A stretch of 64,000 nucleotides of DNA from Amycolatopsis coloradensis (GTDB taxonomy: Bacteria > Actinomycetota > Actinomycetes > Mycobacteriales > Pseudonocardiaceae), in NCBI RefSeq assembly GCF_001953865.1, contig NZ_MQUQ01000003.1:660059-724058 (forward strand), given 5' to 3'. The translations under genes were made by a program, and so were the position numbers. Shown in pieces: positions 1 through 8,549 of the stretch. Below the pieces are notes generated by a model. It was not told where the DNA came from. It did no database searches and saw only the letters and a program-made list of their open reading frames with translations. Numbering within the stretch: the stretch's first letter is position 1; every line of letters starts with the position of its first letter.

Positions 1-295
1 GGTCCTCGACGGTCGGGTTCGCCGGGTCGGCCGCGGTGTCGGGATTGCGGACCACGCCGGGGCCCGCCACCGGATAGCCGGTTTTGACGTTGCCGTCGTC
101 CTCGACCAGCACAATCACGTGCACGCCGTACCGCTCGCCCGTGCAACGCCAGCGGCCGTTGTACTGTCTGCGGCGGGGTTCGCTCGGATCGTTAGCGACG
201 TCCTTGACGACCGCGATGATCTGCTCGTCGGTCCAACCCGCGGGGAACTCGCTGGTCGCCCGCTGCCCGTTTCCCGGTGCGTGCCCGCCGCCCAC
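1..295 (-). CDS. EndoU-type nuclease domain protein, partial (runs off left edge)
   Basis: The gene is cut by the window edge; about 98 codons are visible from a GTG at 295, with AAAGGAG five bases upstream. The protein opens with GGGHAPGNG, continues with EFPAGWTDEQI and DVANDP, then GVHVIVLVEDDG and TGYP. This is the motif order of bacterial EndoU RNase domains, often found in polymorphic or contact-dependent toxins. The GGGH histidine would be one catalytic His. The first family His, usually in an HIL motif about 10 residues earlier, is absent, even in the open frame upstream of the GTG. The domain may therefore be shortened or inactive. The family call is from memory of the motif pattern. 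Confidence 0.55.
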   Translation of the reverse strand, partial: MGGGHAPGNGQRATSEFPAGWTDEQIIAVVKDVANDPSEPRRRQYNGRWRCTGERYGVHVIVLVEDDGNVKTGYPVAGPGVVRNPDTAADPANPTVED

Positions 296-371
296 TCGTG
301 CTCCTTTCGTCGCATCGAGGGTAACCCGCGTTCGGGGTATTCGACTGATCCGAACGCGCGAGCGGGTGACC

Positions 372-1616
372 TCAGACGAGCACGGACAGCAGCACCGACC
401 CGAAGACCAGCACGTCGACGCCTCGCAGCGCCTGTATCCCGGCGGCGCCGCCGCTGACGTCGTAGTTCATCGGCGGCCGGGTCGCCGTCCGCAGCGCGGC
501 GACGACGGCGAGCGGGATCGCGAGCCATACCGGCCAGGCCGGGGTCACCCCGAGCGTCAGCGTCACCAGGCCGAGCAGCGCCCCCCACCCGAGCCCGAGC
601 ACGGCAGTCATCAGGCCGTTGACCAGCCGCAACTCCCAGTCGGACGTGCCGAGCCACCGCTTGCGGCCGGGGTTGCGCCACAGTTCGCCGAGCCCGCCGA
701 CGAACGGCACGAGCGCCGCGTACGCGCCGAGCGCGAACAGCGGCGCCACCGGGACGGCCGGGAACGCCAGGTGCCCGGCCCCGACCAGGCACGCGATCAC
801 CACACTGGCCGCGGCGTAGCGCGACCGGCCGAGCACGCCCGCCCACGCGAGCCGCAGCGTCGTCGGCCTCCGTAGCGACAGCCACGGCACCGGCCTCGAT
901 TCCGGGATCAGCAGCATCGGGTCCATGAAGACCGCGGCCATCGCCCGCAGAATCCGCGCGTTCCAGCCGTCAACGAGTTCCTGGCGCCCGAGGCCGGACA
1001 CCGGCTCACCGCCGAAGGCCACCGCCACCGCCACGACGAACAGCGCACCGGCCAGCACCTCGACCGCCATCGGGCCCAGCCCGGCGGCCGCCACCGCCAG
1101 CCCGGCCACCGCGAGCACGATCGGCGCCACCGTCTCACCGTGGATCGCCGTCCGCCGCGCGGTGACGGCGGCCAGGATCGCCCCGGAGGCGGTCAGTGCC
1201 GACATCGCGATCCACACGTCCCGCGAGCCGCCGCCGATCGCGGTGACCAGAGCCCCGGTGTAGCCGACCACCACGACCAGCCCGAGCCAAAGCGTCCACA
1301 TTCGCTTCACGACGACGCGGCGCCTGTCGACGCCCGCGAAGTCCATCCACGTGAGCGCCGCCGGTTCGGCCCAGACGAAGCCGCGACGCAGCAGGCCGCG
1401 CCAGAAGATCGCGCACAGCACGATCAGGAGGCCGAACACCGCCGGAAAGTCCACATCGGACTGTCCGAAAAGGATCGATCGTAGCTTCGGCAGGTTCTCG
1501 AACGCGGTGAACAGCGCGCCGAAACCGAACAGTGCCAGGAAAGTCTGGTAGTCCCCGCTGAACAGCCCACCGAATCGCTGCCGTCCCGGGACGTGCGTGG
1601 GGGCTTTCGTGCTCAC
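372..1616 (-). CDS. ABC transporter membrane protein (permease-like), about 414 aa
   Basis: A very hydrophobic protein with many predicted membrane helices in its C-terminal three quarters (stretches such as LWLGLVVVVGYTGALVTAIGG and VFGLLIVLCAIFW). The chosen start is the GTG at 1616, which overlaps the stop of the upstream ATPase gene by four bases (GTGA), so the two are translationally coupled. The ATPase has no membrane part of its own and this is the obvious partner. I recognise no substrate-specific family. The longer open frame upstream only reads through the ATPase gene and is not used. Confidence 0.75.
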   Translation of the reverse strand: MSTKAPTHVPGRQRFGGLFSGDYQTFLALFGFGALFTAFENLPKLRSILFGQSDVDFPAVFGLLIVLCAIFWRGLLRRGFVWAEPAALTWMDFAGVDRRRVVVKRMWTLWLGLVVVVGYTGALVTAIGGGSRDVWIAMSALTASGAILAAVTARRTAIHGETVAPIVLAVAGLAVAAAGLGPMAVEVLAGALFVVAVAVAFGGEPVSGLGRQELVDGWNARILRAMAAVFMDPMLLIPESRPVPWLSLRRPTTLRLAWAGVLGRSRYAAASVVIACLVGAGHLAFPAVPVAPLFALGAYAALVPFVGGLGELWRNPGRKRWLGTSDWELRLVNGLMTAVLGLGWGALLGLVTLTLGVTPAWPVWLAIPLAVVAALRTATRPPMNYDVSGGAAGIQALRGVDVLVFGSVLLSVLV

Positions 1617-2218
1617 CACAACTCGAGGGTCGAGTCGGCCGCTTCGAGCAGCGGGGGATGGTGCGTGGCCACGACGACGGCGGCCCCGGCCTTGGTCGAA
1701 CGCGCGATCAACGACGTCAGCCATTCCTTCCCGGCGACGTCGAGCGCCCGTTCGGGCTCGTCGAGCAGCAGGACGTCGTGCGGCCGCGCCGTCGCGCCGA
1801 GGAGCAGCAGTCGGCGGCGCTGCCCGGCGGAGAACTTGCCCGCGGTGACCTTGGCCCGTTCGGAAAGACCCGCGTCCGCCAGCAACGCGCTGAAATCGCC
1901 GAGGTCGGCTCCGAACGAACCCTCCAGCAGTTCGAGATGCTGGAGGGGAGTCAGTTCGGCGAAGAAATCGGAATCGTCGAACAGGACGGAAACCTTGCGG
2001 CGGAAGGAAAGGTCCCGTTCGTCGGGTTTCACACCCGCGACGACGACCCGGCCCCGCTGCGGCGTCTGCGTTCCGTAAAGACACCTCAGCAAGGTCGATT
2101 TCCCGACCCCGTTCGGGCCGACGATGACCGCGCATTCACCCGATTCGACCTCGAAATCGAGGCCGTCGAACAAGCTGTGTTCCCCGGCTCGGACGCCGAG
2201 CCCGCGTACGTCGATCAT
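1613..2218 (-). CDS. ABC transporter ATP-binding protein, short, 201 aa
   Basis: A minimal nucleotide-binding subunit. Walker A is GPNGVGKST at about residues 34-42, the signature is the variant FSAGQ at 129-133 in place of LSGGQ, Walker B is VLLLDEP at 149-155, and the H-loop histidine lies in ATHH near 185. At 201 aa it is at the short end for the family, like heme-exporter-type (CcmA-like) ATPases. Its start overlaps the stop of the upstream oxidoreductase gene by four bases (ATGA) and its stop overlaps the permease start, so three genes form one coupled operon. Substrate unknown. Confidence 0.88.
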   Translation of the reverse strand: MIDVRGLGVRAGEHSLFDGLDFEVESGECAVIVGPNGVGKSTLLRCLYGTQTPQRGRVVVAGVKPDERDLSFRRKVSVLFDDSDFFAELTPLQHLELLEGSFGADLGDFSALLADAGLSERAKVTAGKFSAGQRRRLLLLGATARPHDVLLLDEPERALDVAGKEWLTSLIARSTKAGAAVVVATHHPPLLEAADSTLELW

Positions 2219-3087
2219 CGGCCGCGCAACAACTCGATCACCGGCGCGAGCGCGTCCATGTTGTGCTCCAGCACGGTGAAATAGGTGAAGCCGAACCGTT
2301 CGCGATGCGCCAGGAGCTGCTCGGCGATCTGTTCGTGGGTGCCGACCAGAGCCGTCGGCAGTTCGGCGAGCTGGTCGACGGTGAGTGCGCCCTCCAGCAG
2401 TTCGCGCAGGTCTTCCAGCCCCGTCCGCCGGTCGTCGACCACGGAAACGAAATGCGGGAGGAGGTTGAATTCGGCTTCGCGGCCGTTCAGTTTCCCGCGG
2501 ACGAAGTTCACCCGTTCTTCGATCCCGGCGGCGTCGTCGAGAACGAGTGCGCCGCCGTCGGGAACGGCGGCCGTGCCGGTGAACCCGATGATGTCGGCGT
2601 GTTCGGCGGCGAGGGTGAGCAACCTGTCCCCGCGACCGGCGATCATCAGCGGCGGGCCCGGTTTCTGCACGGTCTCCGGTTTGTGGTTTTCGTCCGCGTA
2701 AAGCCGTTTGAGTTCTTTGATGGTGTGTTCGAGGTGGTCCACGCGCTTTCCGGCGCGGGGGAACTCCATGCCCGCCGCTTCGAATTCGGCTTTCACATAG
2801 CCTGCCCCCAGGCCGAGTTCCAGCCTGCCCTCGGTGAACCGGTCCGTGCCGGTCACGTCACGGGCGAGCAGCACCGGGTTGTAGAACGCGGTGTTGATGA
2901 CGAAGGTGTTGAGCCGCACGCGGCTCGTGACCTCGGCGGCGAGCACCAAGGCGGGGAACGGCGGCGCCAGGCCGAGGTGATCGGCCGCGCCGATGACATC
3001 GAAACCGAGTTCTTCGGCCTTCCGGCACTTCTCGACCCACGCCGCTCGGGTCTCCGGGACGACCATGTTGACGCCGAATTTGACCAT
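2215..3087 (-). CDS. LLM-class (F420-type) oxidoreductase, 290 aa
   Basis: A luciferase-like TIM-barrel flavin/F420 oxidoreductase. The N-terminus MVKFGVNMVVPE, the AADHLG segment, RLELGLGAGYVKAEFEAAGM and GPPLMIAGRGDRLLTLAAEHADIIGF are hallmarks of the actinobacterial F420-dependent group; the substrate cannot be inferred. First gene of the operon with the downstream ABC pair. There is no clear Shine-Dalgarno: a TAACGT hexamer (3094-3099, minus strand) lies six bases before the ATG, which suggests a leaderless transcript. Confidence 0.85.
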   Translation of the reverse strand: MVKFGVNMVVPETRAAWVEKCRKAEELGFDVIGAADHLGLAPPFPALVLAAEVTSRVRLNTFVINTAFYNPVLLARDVTGTDRFTEGRLELGLGAGYVKAEFEAAGMEFPRAGKRVDHLEHTIKELKRLYADENHKPETVQKPGPPLMIAGRGDRLLTLAAEHADIIGFTGTAAVPDGGALVLDDAAGIEERVNFVRGKLNGREAEFNLLPHFVSVVDDRRTGLEDLRELLEGALTVDQLAELPTALVGTHEQIAEQLLAHRERFGFTYFTVLEHNMDALAPVIELLRGR

Positions 3088-3115
3088 GCGGCCACGTTAC
3101 CCAAGCGGGAAAGAC

Positions 3116-3157
3116 GAAGGCCTCATCCTCAGGAATGACCGTGAGGATGAGGCCTTC
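3116..3157 (-). terminator. 16-bp perfect hairpin after pckG
   Basis: Arms 3116-3131 and 3142-3157 are exact reverse complements (GAAGGCCTCATCCTCA) around a 10-base loop. It lies 17 bases past the pckG stop and before the next minus-strand gene, so it fits a pckG terminator. Like two other hairpins here, its base reads GAAGGCC/GGCCTTC. Confidence 0.8.
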
Positions 3158-3173
3158 GACTCGTTCGGGGTGA

Positions 3174-4997
3174 TCAGCCGAGACGCTGCTTCAGCGCGTC
3201 CAGTTCGTCACGCAGCGACGACGGGACCTTGTCGCCGATCTTGTCGAACCACTCCTCGATGAGCGGCAGTTCCTGGCGCCACTCGTCGGCCGAGACAGCA
3301 AGCGCGGCCTGGATGTCGGCCAGCGGCTCCTTGAGGCCGTCGGTGTCGAGGTCCTCGGCGTTCGGCACGAAGCCGACCGGCGTCTCGTTCGCGTTGCCCT
3401 TGCCCTCGACGCGGTCGATGACCCACTTCAGGATCCGCGAGTTCTCGCCGAATCCCGGCCACAGGAAACGGCCGTCGTCGCCGCGGCGGAACCAGTTGAC
3501 GTAGAAGATTTTCGGCAGCTTGTCGGCGTCGGCGTTCTTGCCGAGGTCCAGCCAGTGCTTGAAGTAGTCACCGGCGTGGTAGCCGAGGAACGGCAGCATG
3601 GCCATCGGGTCGCGGCGCACGTTGCCGACCGCGCCGGCGGCGGCCGCGGTGGTCTCCGACGACATGGTGGCGCCCATGAACACGCCGTGCCGCCAGTCGC
3701 GGGCCTCGTTCACCAGCGGGACCGTGGTCTTGCGACGGCCGCCGAACAGGATCGCCGAGATCGGCACACCCCGCGGGTCGTCCCACTCGTCCGCGAGGAT
3801 CGGGCACTGCGACATCGGCGTGCAGTAGCGCGAGTTCGGGTGCGCGGCCTTCTCTTCCGACTCCGGCGTCCAGTCCTGCTTCTTCCAGGAGGTGGCGTGC
3901 GCGGGCTTCTCGCCCATGCCTTCCCACCAGATGTCGCCGTCGTCGGTGAGCGCGACGTTCGTATAGACCGTGTTGCCCTTTTCGATGGTGCGCATCGCGT
4001 TGGGGTTGGTGTGCCAGTCGGTGCCCGGCGCGACGCCGAAGAAGCCGAACTCGGGGTTCACCGCGTACAGGCGGCCGTCCTCGCCGAACCGCATCCACGC
4101 GATGTCGTCGCCGAGGGTCTCGGCACGCCAGCCGGGGATGGTCGGCTGGAGCATGGCGAGGTTGGTCTTGCCGCAGGCGCTCGGGAACGCCGCCGCGACG
4201 TAGTGGACCTTGTTCTCCGGCGAGATCAGCTTCAGGATCAGCATGTGCTCGGCCAGCCAGCCCTCGTCACGGGCGATGACCGAGCCGATGCGCAGCGAGT
4301 AGCACTTCTTGCCGAGCAGCGAGTTGCCGCCGTAGCCGGAACCGTAGCTCCAGATCTCGCGGCTCTCCGGGAAGTGCGAGATGTACTTGGTGGGGTTGCA
4401 CGGCCAGGAGACGTCCTTCTGGCCCGGCTCCAGCGGGGCGCCGACGGAGTGCAGCGCCGGGACGAACTCGCGCTCGGTGCCGTCCTCGGTGACGAACTTG
4501 TCCAGCGCGGCCTTGCCGGCGCGGGTCATCACGCGCATGGAGGCGACGACGTAGGCGAAGTCGGTGATCTCGACGCCGAGCTTCGGGTCCTCGGCTCCGA
4601 GGGGACCCATGCAGAACGGGATCACGTACATCGTCCGGCCGCGCATGCACCCGCGGTACAGCTCGGTCATCGTGGCCTTCATCTCGGCCGGGTCCATCCA
4701 GTTGTTGGTGGGACCGGCGTCGGATTCGTTCTCCGAACAGATGAAGGTGCGCTCTTCGACACGGGCGACGTCATTCGGGTCGGAGGCGGCCCAGTACGAG
4801 TTGGGTTTCGCGTCGAGCTGCACGAACGTGCCGGCGGAGACCAGCTCGGCGTTGATCCGGGCGGCCTCTTCGTCGGACCCGTCGACCCACACCACGCGGT
4901 CCGGAGTGGTCAGTTCGGCGACCTCCCGGACCCAGGACAGCACGCCGCTGTGCGTCGTCGGCGCTTTTTCCAGTCCGGGGATGGCGACTGCGGTCAT
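3174..4997 (-). CDS. pckG: Phosphoenolpyruvate carboxykinase (GTP), 607 aa
   Basis: Converts oxaloacetate and GTP to phosphoenolpyruvate, GDP and CO2, the entry step of gluconeogenesis in the cytoplasm. The length is typical of GTP-type enzymes. Diagnostic segments are [14 protein letters not shown], the P-loop FPSACGKTN near residues 271-279, GDDIAWM just after it, and [12 protein letters not shown]. The ATG at 4997 is chosen because AGGAG precedes it at 7-base spacing; the longer frame to 5030 adds only [11 protein letters not shown]. It appears monocistronic, with a strong hairpin downstream and a roughly 400-base upstream region holding more hairpins, which may include regulatory leader structure. 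Confidence 0.97.
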   Translation of the reverse strand: MTAVAIPGLEKAPTTHSGVLSWVREVAELTTPDRVVWVDGSDEEAARINAELVSAGTFVQLDAKPNSYWAASDPNDVARVEERTFICSENESDAGPTNNWMDPAEMKATMTELYRGCMRGRTMYVIPFCMGPLGAEDPKLGVEITDFAYVVASMRVMTRAGKAALDKFVTEDGTEREFVPALHSVGAPLEPGQKDVSWPCNPTKYISHFPESREIWSYGSGYGGNSLLGKKCYSLRIGSVIARDEGWLAEHMLILKLISPENKVHYVAAAFPSACGKTNLAMLQPTIPGWRAETLGDDIAWMRFGEDGRLYAVNPEFGFFGVAPGTDWHTNPNAMRTIEKGNTVYTNVALTDDGDIWWEGMGEKPAHATSWKKQDWTPESEEKAAHPNSRYCTPMSQCPILADEWDDPRGVPISAILFGGRRKTTVPLVNEARDWRHGVFMGATMSSETTAAAAGAVGNVRRDPMAMLPFLGYHAGDYFKHWLDLGKNADADKLPKIFYVNWFRRGDDGRFLWPGFGENSRILKWVIDRVEGKGNANETPVGFVPNAEDLDTDGLKEPLADIQAALAVSADEWRQELPLIEEWFDKIGDKVPSSLRDELDALKQRLG

Positions 4998-5393
4998 CTC
5001 TACTCCTGACTTCCGACGGCAGAAGCCCACATCGGGAACGACGCTGTTCCGATGCGGGCTTCAGTGCCGGCGACCGAATGGCTTCGCACACCGGTGGGAA
5101 GACCGGTGTGCAGGTTTTGGGATTCCCCGAGAGTAGCCGGATGACCGGCAGGTAACCGAGAGCTGACCTGTCGGTTCTCTCACAAGAACGATAAGGGAAT
5201 CGATTCAGTATCACCGGAATGGGCCATACGCGGGAATTCTTCCGGTGATCGACGGCACAGCGACCGGGCGAACCGGACACGAGAAAGCCCGGTACGAGGA
5301 CTCGTACCGGGCCGTTCTGTGACCAGAATTACATCAATTCGCCTGGAAGAATGGACTGGACCACTCTGCTTTTGGTTTAGTCCATTCTTGGAT
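4998..5393. other. Intergenic region with four inverted repeats upstream of pckG
   Basis: No gene is seen in these 396 bases. They hold an imperfect hairpin at about 5023-5062 (AAGCCC..ATCGG..GAAC against its complement, one mismatch and one bulge), a perfect 10-bp hairpin at 5086-5111 (GCACACCGGT, 6-base loop), a 12-bp palindrome at 5287-5312 and an 11-bp inverted repeat at 5347-5389. The first two lie just upstream of pckG and would be in its leader if transcription starts far enough back; the last two lie just after the acidic-repeat gene and suit its termination. Confidence 0.6.
5287..5312 (-). terminator. 12-bp palindromic terminator of the acidic-repeat gene
   Basis: Arms GCCCGGTACGAG (5287-5298) and CTCGTACCGGGC (5301-5312) are perfect. 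On the minus strand the stem is followed by TTTCTC. It lies about 80 bases downstream of the 5394-6113 gene. A second inverted repeat (AAGAATGGACT, 5347-5357 with 5379-5389) sits directly after the stop codon. Confidence 0.65.
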
Positions 5394-6113
5394 TTAGTTG
5401 GGGCTGATCCACTGGCCGGTGGCGGAATCGATCTTCGCCACCCCTTCGAGTGTTTCCGTGCCCGCGCCGCCCCAGGCCGCGTCGCCCGCGGGGTCGCCGT
5501 CACCGGCGGCCGGAGTGCTCACGAAGGCCGAGCCGATGTCCTCGTTGACCACGCCGCTGGCGGTTTCGGTCCACTGCCCGGGGCCGGTGTGCTCGTAGGT
5601 CTTCGAGTTGCCCGAAGCGTCCGTCTCGACCGCGATGTCCGCGTTGCCGTCGCCGTCCTTGTCGGTGAAGGCGATCGTGCGGCCGTCCTCGGTCTGGACG
5701 ACGACGGTGTCCGGGGTCCCGTCGCCATCGGTGTCGATCGTCGGCGGGCCGACCTCGACCTCGCCGCCGGGCATGTCGGCGTGCATGCTGCCGCTGGTGC
5801 CCGCGTCGCTGCCGCTGTCGTCGTTGTCTCCCGCTTCGACCCAGGCGCCGGAAGCTTCGTCGTAGACGGCCTCCTGCACGACCTTGCCGTTCTCGTCGAG
5901 CACCGCGTACTGGTCGGCTTCGCCGTCGCCGTCGGTGTCCACGAACGCCTGGCCGGTGCCGTCGTCGTGCTGGATGACGGCGGCGTCGTTCACGCCGTCC
6001 TTGTCGAGGTCGTAGTTGAGCTCGGCCTGGTACTCCTCGCCGTCAACGTGGACCGTGACCGCCTCCGTGGAGCCCGCCTCGGTGTCCGTGCCGCCGCTCT
6101 CGTCGACCCACAT
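5394..6113 (-). CDS. Acidic protein with Asp-rich calcium-binding-like repeats, DUF6802-like, 239 aa
   Basis: At least four repeats carry DxDxDG cores: DLDKDGVNDAAV, DTDGDGEADQYAV, DTDGDGTPDTVVV and DKDGDGNADIAV. They resemble thrombospondin type 3 or EF-hand-like calcium loops. Between repeats the pattern is (D/E)xxG followed by hydrophobic residues, and a middle linker is rich in Asp, Ser and Gly. There is no signal peptide or membrane segment, so any extracellular role would need non-classical export. I recall similar actinobacterial proteins grouped as DUF6802; no function is known to me. It stands alone between pckG and the dynamin cluster, and ends in SATGQWISPN. Confidence 0.7.
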   Translation of the reverse strand: MWVDESGGTDTEAGSTEAVTVHVDGEEYQAELNYDLDKDGVNDAAVIQHDDGTGQAFVDTDGDGEADQYAVLDENGKVVQEAVYDEASGAWVEAGDNDDSGSDAGTSGSMHADMPGGEVEVGPPTIDTDGDGTPDTVVVQTEDGRTIAFTDKDGDGNADIAVETDASGNSKTYEHTGPGQWTETASGVVNEDIGSAFVSTPAAGDGDPAGDAAWGGAGTETLEGVAKIDSATGQWISPN

Positions 6114-6204
6114 GGGATAACCCCCTCGTTGACCTGCTGGTGTGTCGAAGCTTAAGACTCACCGTAGGCCCGTTCGGTTCCGGTCCACAACACGACCACC
6201 CTGG

Positions 6205-8040
6205 TCAGGCGTCGCGCAGTGACCGAATGCGACCGAGAAGAGTCTCCGCGCGGTCGCGGCCGTCGGAGACGTCCTTCAAACGCTTCGCGACGACCGAGAT
6301 CTTCTTCGCCCGTTCCTGCGCGCCCATCTTGATCGTCTTGTCGACTTCCTTCAGCTCCGCCTCGATCGCGTCGATGCGGCGGCCGAGGGCTTCGTCGAGC
6401 GCCATCGACAGCTGCTGTTCGGCCTCGATCAGCTGCTCCGCGACGAGCTGGTCCAACGTGGACCGCGCGTCGGCGATCGCCTCGACCAGCCATTGCTTCA
6501 TATGCTGCTTGTCCGACGCGTGCTTGCGGGTCCGCGCCATCCACCAGCCCGCGCCGAGGCCGATGATGATCGTGGCCGGCAGGATCACCGGGTTCAGGAT
6601 CGCGACGCCCGCCAGTGGCAGCGCGGCGACCTTCCCGGCGCCGAGACCGCCGGAAACACCCATGAAGATGAGCAGTTTGTCTTCGGCCGTCGGCGGCTTC
6701 TTGTCCGGCGGGCGCAGCACGACCGGCGGGCCGCCGGCCCTGGCGAACTGGCCGCGGATGATGTCGAGCTCCTCGGCCGAGAACAGCTCCGAAAGCGCGA
6801 CGTTGGTGACCTGGTTGAGCCGCTGGGAAAGCAGCATCGAGATCCGCTGCGACGTCGTCTGCAGTGCGATGTCGACCTGCTGGGGCAGCGCGGCGAGTTC
6901 GTCACGCTTCGCGCCGTCGATCCGCTGCCGGAAATGGGTCGACGCGTCACGCATCTGCCTGCTGGTCTCGTGCCCGACCTCGACGCGGGTCCGCTGGATC
7001 TCCGCGCGCAGTTTCAGCTGCCAGCCCCGCGTCGAAGACCGGCGTTCGGTGCTCAGGTCGTCGCGGCGCTGGCGCAACTGTTCCGCCTCGGCCTCGCCGG
7101 CGGACAGCGCGCGGCTCTCCGCCTGTGCCTTCGCCTTGAGTTCCGCGAGCGCGCTCGACAGCGCGCGCAGAGTGTTGGCCTCGCCCAGCATCGCGGAGCG
7201 GCCGACCAGCTTCTCCTGCAACGCGCCCTGGAGCGCGGCGATGCCCGCCTTCTCTCGCAGCATCATGGCCATCTGCTCGTTCGGCGCCTTGGCCGCCGTC
7301 TCGAACATGCGCGCGGACACCGGATGGAACACCGCGTCGGCGAACCGGGGAGCGTGCTCGGCAAGCAGCCGCCGATCGGCTTCGAGGACCTCGCGCCAGC
7401 CGCGGAACTGGTCGGTCTTGGTCAGCGCGAACAGCACTGTCTCGACGCGCTCGCCCATGTCCTGCAAGAAGTGCAGTTCCTGCGCGGTGAACGGCGAGGA
7501 CGCGTCGACGACGAACAGCAGCGCGGTGGCGCCCGCGGCCGCCTCCTTCGCCAGTTCACCGTGCATCGAGTCGAGTCCGCCGACTCCCGGTGTGTCCACA
7601 ATGGACACACGGTCGAGCAGCGGGACCGGACCGGAGACCTCGACGTACCGCGGCGGGAGCTGGCCTTCCGGCAGCTCGTGCGCGGCCGAGACCCAGTGGA
7701 TCAGGTCGTTCAGGTTGATCGGCACCGGGGCCAGCTGCCCCGGATAGCAGGCCTGCGCGGACCACTGCCCGGCGTGTTCGAAGACGAGGTACGTGGCCGT
7801 GGCGACGTCGGCGTCCACAGGGGACAGTCCCGGCATGGAGAGCAGCGCGTTCACGAGCGAACTCTTGCCGCGGTTGGTCTCGCCGACCACCACGACCGAC
7901 GGCTTCTTCGGCCGCGTCTTCCGGATGTCCTCGACCCATTTCGCGGCCTGAGGATCGGCTTCGCGGACGACGGTGAGCAGCTGTTCGCGCGTGCTCTTCA
8001 CGATCGCCGGCAGGTTGGCCGCCGCGCTCGGAGCGGTCAC
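6205..8040 (-). CDS. Dynamin-like GTPase with membrane hairpin, 611 aa
   Basis: A bacterial dynamin-family GTPase, presumed to bind and remodel membrane. G1 is GETNRGKSS (about 53-61), G3 is DTPGVGG (149-155), G4 is TKTD (207-210). A long alpha-helical, Arg/Glu/Gln-rich stalk covers about 260-430. A hydrophobic pair of segments at about 456-502 (VAALPLAGVAILNPVILPA, IIIGLGAGWWM) could insert in the membrane, as in Streptomyces DynA or mycobacterial IniA. The GTG start at 8040 overlaps the stop of the GrpE-like gene (GTGA). It probably works with the second dynamin-like gene at 9762-11342; such proteins commonly occur in pairs. Confidence 0.88.
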   Translation of the reverse strand: MTAPSAAANLPAIVKSTREQLLTVVREADPQAAKWVEDIRKTRPKKPSVVVVGETNRGKSSLVNALLSMPGLSPVDADVATATYLVFEHAGQWSAQACYPGQLAPVPINLNDLIHWVSAAHELPEGQLPPRYVEVSGPVPLLDRVSIVDTPGVGGLDSMHGELAKEAAAGATALLFVVDASSPFTAQELHFLQDMGERVETVLFALTKTDQFRGWREVLEADRRLLAEHAPRFADAVFHPVSARMFETAAKAPNEQMAMMLREKAGIAALQGALQEKLVGRSAMLGEANTLRALSSALAELKAKAQAESRALSAGEAEAEQLRQRRDDLSTERRSSTRGWQLKLRAEIQRTRVEVGHETSRQMRDASTHFRQRIDGAKRDELAALPQQVDIALQTTSQRISMLLSQRLNQVTNVALSELFSAEELDIIRGQFARAGGPPVVLRPPDKKPPTAEDKLLIFMGVSGGLGAGKVAALPLAGVAILNPVILPATIIIGLGAGWWMARTRKHASDKQHMKQWLVEAIADARSTLDQLVAEQLIEAEQQLSMALDEALGRRIDAIEAELKEVDKTIKMGAQERAKKISVVAKRLKDVSDGRDRAETLLGRIRSLRDA

Positions 8041-8540
8041 TGGGCCTTCTTCGCGTAGACGATGACGATCGGCGCGCGCAGGACCCGGTCGTGATCGGCG
8101 AACCCGACGACCTCGGTCTCCGCGACCAGGCCTTCGAGTGCCGGGTCCTCGGCCGCGATCGCGCCGCCGGCCTCGTGCACGGCGGGGTCGAACCGCTCGC
8201 CGTCCGGGCGCAGGGCACGGACGCCGATCCCGGCGAGGCCGTGTTCGAGCCGCTCGACGACGCCGCCGCTGCGGGCGCGGTCGAGGGCGTACAGGCAGAG
8301 CTGGATCAGCGCCTGCCGGTCGGCGAGAGCCTGTTCGAGGTCGGCCGGACCCGTGGTCGTGGACTCCACATCGGTCTTCGACGCGGGTTCGGCGGCCTCG
8401 GTTCCCTCGGACGGCGAAGTCCCGCCGTCCACTTCGGCGATGATCGCCGCGATGTTCACCGCCGCGATCTGACCGGTCGGCACGTCGTCCGGATTCACCT
8501 CTTCGACGGCCTTCTTGCGCAGCCAGGCTCCCACCCGCAT
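8037..8540 (-). CDS. Free-standing GrpE-like protein, 167 aa
   Basis: Residues 93-163 resemble the C-terminal beta domain of GrpE nucleotide-exchange factors: a GxxGIGVRAL segment, GERFDPAVHEA, GFADHDRVLRAPIVIV. A predicted helix at about 65-100 would stand for the GrpE long helix, but it is much shorter than in housekeeping GrpE. The N-terminal 60 residues are low complexity. No dnaK or dnaJ is next to it, so this is probably not the main chaperone cofactor; coupling to a dynamin-like GTPase suggests a dedicated partner. Spacing to the upstream TetR gene is 9 bases. The GrpE link rests on motif likeness only. Confidence 0.65.
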   Translation of the reverse strand: MRVGAWLRKKAVEEVNPDDVPTGQIAAVNIAAIIAEVDGGTSPSEGTEAAEPASKTDVESTTTGPADLEQALADRQALIQLCLYALDRARSGGVVERLEHGLAGIGVRALRPDGERFDPAVHEAGGAIAAEDPALEGLVAETEVVGFADHDRVLRAPIVIVYAKKAQ

Positions 8541-8549
8541 CGACCCCCG

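Noticed and set aside
3555..5009. 484-codon plus-strand open frame
   Set aside because: Antisense of pckG, whose identity is certain.
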